Source: Histomonas meleagridis
Taxonomy: Eukaryota; Parabasalia; Tritrichomonadida; Dientamoebidae
Assembly (NCBI GenBank): GCA_020186115.1
Contig: WSYJ01000149.1
Location: 868,001-932,000 of the forward strand
Direction of reading: 5' to 3'
Length of the DNA: 64,000 nt
Shown: piece after piece, positions 60,413 to 64,000 of the stretch
How positions within the stretch are numbered: the first letter of the stretch is position 1
Layout of the letters: each line of letters begins with the position of its first letter
Translations under genes and position numbers: made by a program
Notes under the pieces: generated by a model
Told to the model about the DNA's origin: nothing
The model's input: only the letters and a program-made list of their open reading frames with translations
Databases searched by the model: none

Positions 60413-62065
60413 ATGAGCGAAGAAAACCAACAGCAAGCGCAAAACGAAGGTATTTCCGCTGAGGAACGCAGCCTTTTTATGTGTCGAATTCTTGAAGAAG
60501 ATCCTGATGCTCTTGAATTCAGAGAAAGAACATATCCCTGGACACATTCTCATTCCTTAGGCGTTCTTAAAAATGCGAACTTCAGCACATGTAGATCTCA
60601 TCTTAATAGGCACAAAGTCTTAGAATTAGTTTATCAACATCTTCATTCAATTGGAATGCATCATGTTGCATTCACGTTAAGCGAAGAGACTAAACTAGAA
60701 TTCCAACGTAAAGACCAAAAAATGGAAAGAACTGATCTTAGACTCTTAGTTTCAATGTCTCTTGGTCCAAGAGATGATCTATGGGATAATACCGGTATTG
60801 AATCAACAATCCTTGCAAAAGAACCATTCGACCACGACAGCATTTCTGTTCGTTATGTTGAACCGGTTTCAGAAATAGTTAACACTTATCTCGATCCTGA
60901 ATCAAATGTTGGTTACTTAGAAGGATCTGAACATCAATTCGAAGGGATAACGTACTCTCCTCTACGAAATCTTATTGTTGCAATTGTTCGTGGCGAGCCA
61001 ATTTCTGTTAGTGAATCTGATCGATCAGAATTCATATTAACAGTCAATAGTTTTTGTCAAAATGAACATCTTTTCCATCATTTACGCGCACTCTACGAGA
61101 GTGATGAAGTTGATTCCAATCGCAAAGATAACATAATGAATTTTATAAATGACTGGGTTCGTTTCTGGGGCCTTTTCATTGGTAGTAATACACTTAAACA
61201 AATCACTCACTTTCTTCAAAAGGTCAAAACACCAATTTCCGAAAAATTATTATCTGACATTCCATCACTTTCCTTTGGCCATCCATATCCTAATGATTCT
61301 CCTCCACCAGAGCCATTTATTGAAGATCCTACCAAAATTCTAAATCCCAATTTTATTCTTACAGATGCCGATCCTTGTGAAGTTGCGCGTCAAATCTCTC
61401 TTTATACCCACCATATTTACTCTGCCATCCATCTTCGAGAGTTCTATAGCGCCATCACCACGCGAACACTTTCACTTGACACCAAAACGATAAACGAACT
61501 TTTTGAATTCGGGAGACGTTTAAAGCTCATCATCGCCAGCACCATTCTTAACGACAAGTATTCCAGTAATTGCATCAAGCAATTTGAGATCATGGTGAAT
61601 GTAGCGAAGATGCTTTTAGAGATGAACAATTTCGAAGCGTTATCATGGTTTATCTCTGCATTTGAAATGAATTGCATTGAAAACCTTAAACGCTCAGTGG
61701 ATAAATTACCAGAAGGATTAAGCGAGACACTTAAAAACCTTGAAGAGAATTATAGTTGGAAACTTCGGAGTAAAACATATGAAGAAAAATTGAAGAAATG
61801 TTTCGATGAAAAGTTGCCGACAATACCAAACATGCGCTATGAGTTATCAATAGTTACACAATCCGCTTATAAAGGAGATGACTTCGTCAACAATCGAATT
61901 AATTGGGCGAAAAGAAAAGAGGCATCGAAATACTTGTCGAAGTACATAAGGTTCCAAAACATAAAGTACAACTTCCATAGAATAGCACAAATACAAAATC
62001 TGCTGACGAGAAAATGTAAGAGCTCAAAGAAGGAAATCGAAGAAATGAGCTTACACTTGGAGTGA
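60413..62065 (+). CDS. RasGEF (CDC25-domain) protein
   Basis: The 550-residue protein starts at the ATG at 60413. A LisH-like short helical motif lies near 60-90 (LELVYQHLHSIGMHHVAF). A RasGEF N-terminal-like region lies at ~185-270 (NDWVRFWGLFIG). The catalytic CDC25 domain lies at ~330-540: DPCEVARQISLYTHHIYSAI opens it, and FEALSWFISAFEMNCIENL resembles the core helix. It activates Ras-family GTPases. Two AACGG motifs lie upstream at 60327-60331 and 60354-60358. Confidence 0.85.
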   Translation: MSEENQQQAQNEGISAEERSLFMCRILEEDPDALEFRERTYPWTHSHSLGVLKNANFSTCRSHLNRHKVLELVYQHLHSIGMHHVAFTLSEETKLEFQRKDQKMERTDLRLLVSMSLGPRDDLWDNTGIESTILAKEPFDHDSISVRYVEPVSEIVNTYLDPESNVGYLEGSEHQFEGITYSPLRNLIVAIVRGEPISVSESDRSEFILTVNSFCQNEHLFHHLRALYESDEVDSNRKDNIMNFINDWVRFWGLFIGSNTLKQITHFLQKVKTPISEKLLSDIPSLSFGHPYPNDSPPPEPFIEDPTKILNPNFILTDADPCEVARQISLYTHHIYSAIHLREFYSAITTRTLSLDTKTINELFEFGRRLKLIIASTILNDKYSSNCIKQFEIMVNVAKMLLEMNNFEALSWFISAFEMNCIENLKRSVDKLPEGLSETLKNLEENYSWKLRSKTYEEKLKKCFDEKLPTIPNMRYELSIVTQSAYKGDDFVNNRINWAKRKEASKYLSKYIRFQNIKYNFHRIAQIQNLLTRKCKSSKKEIEEMSLHLE

Positions 62066-62205
62066 TCAAAATGCTTTATTTTTGAGTAAATCACAGTGGG
62101 AATCTTTGTAAATGATACAAAGTTGTTGAGATTAATTTTATGAATGCACTTGATCAAGTGTAATGTGTTGGAGAATGAAATAATAATAATAAAGTTAAAG
62201 AATTG

Positions 62206-62480
62206 ATTTGTTTTTGCAGAGAAGATTGCGATCATGAAACAATTTATTTGCTGAAAACATTTGTTCAAGCGAAATAAGATGTTTTAATTTGTATTTGTTT
62301 TTGCAGAGAAGATTGCGATCATGAAACAATTTATTTGCTGAAAACATTTGTTCAAGCGAAATAAGATGATTTAACTTGTATTTGTTTTTGCAGAGAAGAT
62401 TGCGATCATGAAACAATTTATTTGCTGAAAACATTTGTTCAAGCGAAATAAGATGATTTAACTTGTACTTGTTTTTGCAG
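62206..62480. repeat. 87-bp tandem repeat (~3.2 copies)
   Basis: Copies beginning at about 62209, 62296 and 62383 share GAAGATTGCGATCATGAAAC and AAAACATTTGTTCAAGCG with very few differences. A truncated fourth copy (GTTTTTGCAG) starts at ~62470. The period is 87 bases, a multiple of three, so the minus strand is open across it, but codon content is not gene-like. It lies in the 3' flank of the RasGEF gene. Confidence 0.9.
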
Positions 62481-62651
62481 CAACATTCGTGTTAGGGGAA
62501 ATTGTTATCATGTGCCGAAAATTGTTTTTGAGAAATATTTGCTGGGGTTAAAATTATTAAAACATTTGATGTTTTTGACCAAAAATATGAATATACAAAA
62601 AATAGTTTATATGCAAAAAGAAATATTTTATTTGCTAACACTATATGATAT

Positions 62652-63065
62652 TTAGTTTTGCTTTCCCATCTGTAGCATAATCATTGATAATTTATTGTTT
62701 TCATCATGTGCTTCTCGAATTTTTTGTTCAAGTTCACGCTGTGCATTTATTGCATTTGTGTAATCAAATAATACTTTTTCAGACGTATAGTCATATGATA
62801 TATTTACAAGATTTGAAGCATTTGGGTTAAATTCAGATTTGTTTGAAGATATAGTTTGCAAATCGCATTGCTTTTGTAAGAAGAGTTCCGTTTGTGCCAT
62901 TTTTTCAGCTTGCTTTTGAAATGCTGGGTTTCCAATTGTCAGATAATATTGTTGTAATTCAGGAGTATTAATAACATTAGAGCTGTCACTCATTTCAATT
63001 GCATGTGACTTTTCATATCTTGCTAATAAATAATTTGCGAATTGTGGATTTCGATTGTTCTTCAT
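62652..63065 (-). CDS. Small coiled-coil hypothetical protein
   Basis: The 137-residue protein starts at the ATG at 63065. Residues ~30-75 and ~95-137 are helical, the second a short coiled coil (INAQRELEQKIREAHDE). No motif of a known family. It is divergent from the BRCT gene across 115 bases and may share its promoter. Confidence 0.65.
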   Translation of the reverse strand: MKNNRNPQFANYLLARYEKSHAIEMSDSSNVINTPELQQYYLTIGNPAFQKQAEKMAQTELFLQKQCDLQTISSNKSEFNPNASNLVNISYDYTSEKVLFDYTNAINAQRELEQKIREAHDENNKLSMIMLQMGKQN

Positions 63066-63148
63066 ATTGTCACTTTTACATAAAATTCAGTTTTTATCGT
63101 TCTAAACGAGGAAGTTCATTTCTGAGATAAACCATTCAATCGAAAATT

Positions 63149-63180
63149 AGCGCCAAAAAATCAGATTTTCCGCCAAAAAA
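63149..63180. promoter_or_regulatory. Paired E2F-like motifs at the BRCT gene
   Basis: AGCGCCAAAAAA at 63149-63160 and TTTTCCGCCAAAAAA at 63166-63180 (complement TTTTTTGGCGC and TTTTTTGGCGG) resemble the E2F consensus TTTSGCGC. They touch the ATG at 63181, so transcription would start further upstream or within them. Confidence 0.4.
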
Positions 63181-64000
63181 ATGTTTCATCCTCAGCTAAA
63201 GATATGTAGTGATGAATCAGACATTAAAGATAAATTTATTCCATCAAAATATTGGATATCGGATTCAGTTAAATTTGATGAAAGAAGAATTAATTTTTAT
63301 ATTCAAACAATTCAACCAAACATTAAAAGAACAACCATTTACGGTGAGCCTAGAACTCTTCATATTGGAAGTGTAAATGAAGTTGTTGATGCTTTCGGAA
63401 GTAAAATTTTTTATGTTACACCAGATGTCTTAAAAAATGCAGTTGACTTAAAGTTAAGACATTTCCAGGTATCATCAAAATGTCCTCAATGTGTTTCTCT
63501 TTCATTAATTTCAGATTCAATTTCTGCATCAGGTTATTCATCAAAAGAGTTATCTTCAATATATTGTATTGTCACTCTTCTTGGTGGGAAATTCTTTAAC
63601 GTTAAAGAAGCATATCAAACAAATATCTTTATCACCAATAATCCAATTCTTCCACCTCTTATATCAGCGTTTGCTGATCAAATCCCAATAGTTAACAAGA
63701 AATGGCTTGAAACATGCTTCGAGAAACTTGAGAAAGTTCCTTTTGATAACTTCTATTTACCACGTTTCTCTTCTCTCGAATTTGTTTCTAGTGATCTTCC
63801 CTCAAATCAAACAAAGCTTCTCAAAAGACTTGTACAAGAAAAGTGCGGGAAATGGTCGAATACGCTGAATGATTCGACAACGGCATTAGTTGCAACTCGG
63901 TTATCAATGACACCTAAGATAAAGTTAGCTCTTTCACTTGGGATTCCAATTATTAAACCACAATGGATCATTGAACAATCAAAATGTTGGACGCCAATTG
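63181..64000 (+). CDS. BRCT-domain protein (5' end, cut by the window)
   Basis: An open frame runs from the ATG at 63181 to the window end (273 residues) with no stop. Two BRCT-like repeats are visible. One ends with VNKKWLETCFEK (~175-190). The next contains TALVATRLSMTPKIKLAL and ends GIPIIKPQWIIEQSK. The spacing of Gly-Gly, the hydrophobic beta strands and the terminal Trp fits BRCT. Tandem BRCTs are typical of DNA-replication and DNA-damage proteins such as TopBP1/Rad4. The remainder of the protein lies outside. Confidence 0.8.
   Translation, partial: MFHPQLKICSDESDIKDKFIPSKYWISDSVKFDERRINFYIQTIQPNIKRTTIYGEPRTLHIGSVNEVVDAFGSKIFYVTPDVLKNAVDLKLRHFQVSSKCPQCVSLSLISDSISASGYSSKELSSIYCIVTLLGGKFFNVKEAYQTNIFITNNPILPPLISAFADQIPIVNKKWLETCFEKLEKVPFDNFYLPRFSSLEFVSSDLPSNQTKLLKRLVQEKCGKWSNTLNDSTTALVATRLSMTPKIKLALSLGIPIIKPQWIIEQSKCWTPI

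Noticed and set aside
62195-62434. 79-codon minus-strand frame across the 87-bp repeat
   Set aside because: Open only because the period is a multiple of three. No start context or known domain.
1-64000. CRISPR arrays, operon-type ribosome binding sites, prophage
   Set aside because: No regularly spaced palindromic repeats with unique spacers, and the window is eukaryotic.

Overview
This window looks like nuclear DNA of a parabasalid (trichomonad) protist, most likely Tritrichomonas foetus or a close relative. The evidence is very AT-rich DNA, compact and apparently intronless protein genes, and 5' leaders so short that Inr-like TCAYW motifs sit 6-15 bases before several ATGs. Other evidence is several DUF3447-plus-ankyrin genes of the kind amplified in trichomonads, a candidate Inr-binding (IBD) protein, and bacterial-type metabolic enzymes (DeoC, cofactor-dependent phosphoglycerate mutase) beside ordinary eukaryotic genes. 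The species is inferred, not proven.

Layout. 1-1382 carries a broken DDE/rve-type transposase. 1640-3180 and 5960-6660 are decayed DUF3447/ankyrin genes around a 759-residue helical protein of unknown function. 6840-12580 holds a small hypothetical gene, the IBD candidate, a GOST-type seven-pass membrane protein and a four-C2-domain protein. tRNA-Phe(GAA) lies at 13127. 13620-15711 is a DUF3447 gene followed by a regular ankyrin-unit array, and 15800-16036 is a calnexin P-domain relic. From 16216 to 41439 the window is gene-dense housekeeping DNA: DeoC, splicing factor SF1/BBP, a coiled-coil protein, ribosome-biogenesis factor YTM1/WDR12, a giant PH-BEACH-WD40 protein, a CAP-like surface protein, a MYCBPAP-like protein, ribosomal protein eL20, an LCMT-like methyltransferase, an SRR1-like protein, histone H3, a kelch protein, proteasome alpha-5, TRAP-gamma, a tiny membrane protein and PP2A B''.

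42296-45006 is a second accessory island with ankyrin fragments, a possible Nnf1/PMF1 kinetochore protein and a 1.24-kb mariner-like element with terminal inverted repeats. 45333-55212 is again housekeeping: an Arf-like GTPase, an importin-alpha-like protein, Ste24, a membrane thioredoxin, RNA polymerase subunit Rpb6, tRNA-Glu(TTC), a coiled-coil protein, phosphoglycerate mutase and a membrane-anchored P-loop ATPase. 55335-60300 is a third accessory island: a decayed DD34D mariner transposase, an ankyrin array, a 1.1-kb expansion of the ankyrin spacer and a DUF3447 gene. The window ends with a RasGEF, an 87-bp tandem repeat, a small coiled-coil gene and the start of a BRCT-domain gene.

Together the genes cover ER and membrane biology (TRAP-gamma, Ste24, thioredoxin, GOST, BEACH), small-GTPase signalling (Arf-like, RasGEF), gene expression (Rpb6, SF1, YTM1, eL20, H3) and carbon metabolism. 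Accessory DNA is confined to islands in which ankyrin arrays and mariner elements lie together. Recurrent YAACGG (MYB-type) motifs upstream of many genes, and E2F-like motifs at histone H3 and the BRCT gene, are the most suggestive regulatory signals. The ankyrin spacer/array structure is the least explained feature.
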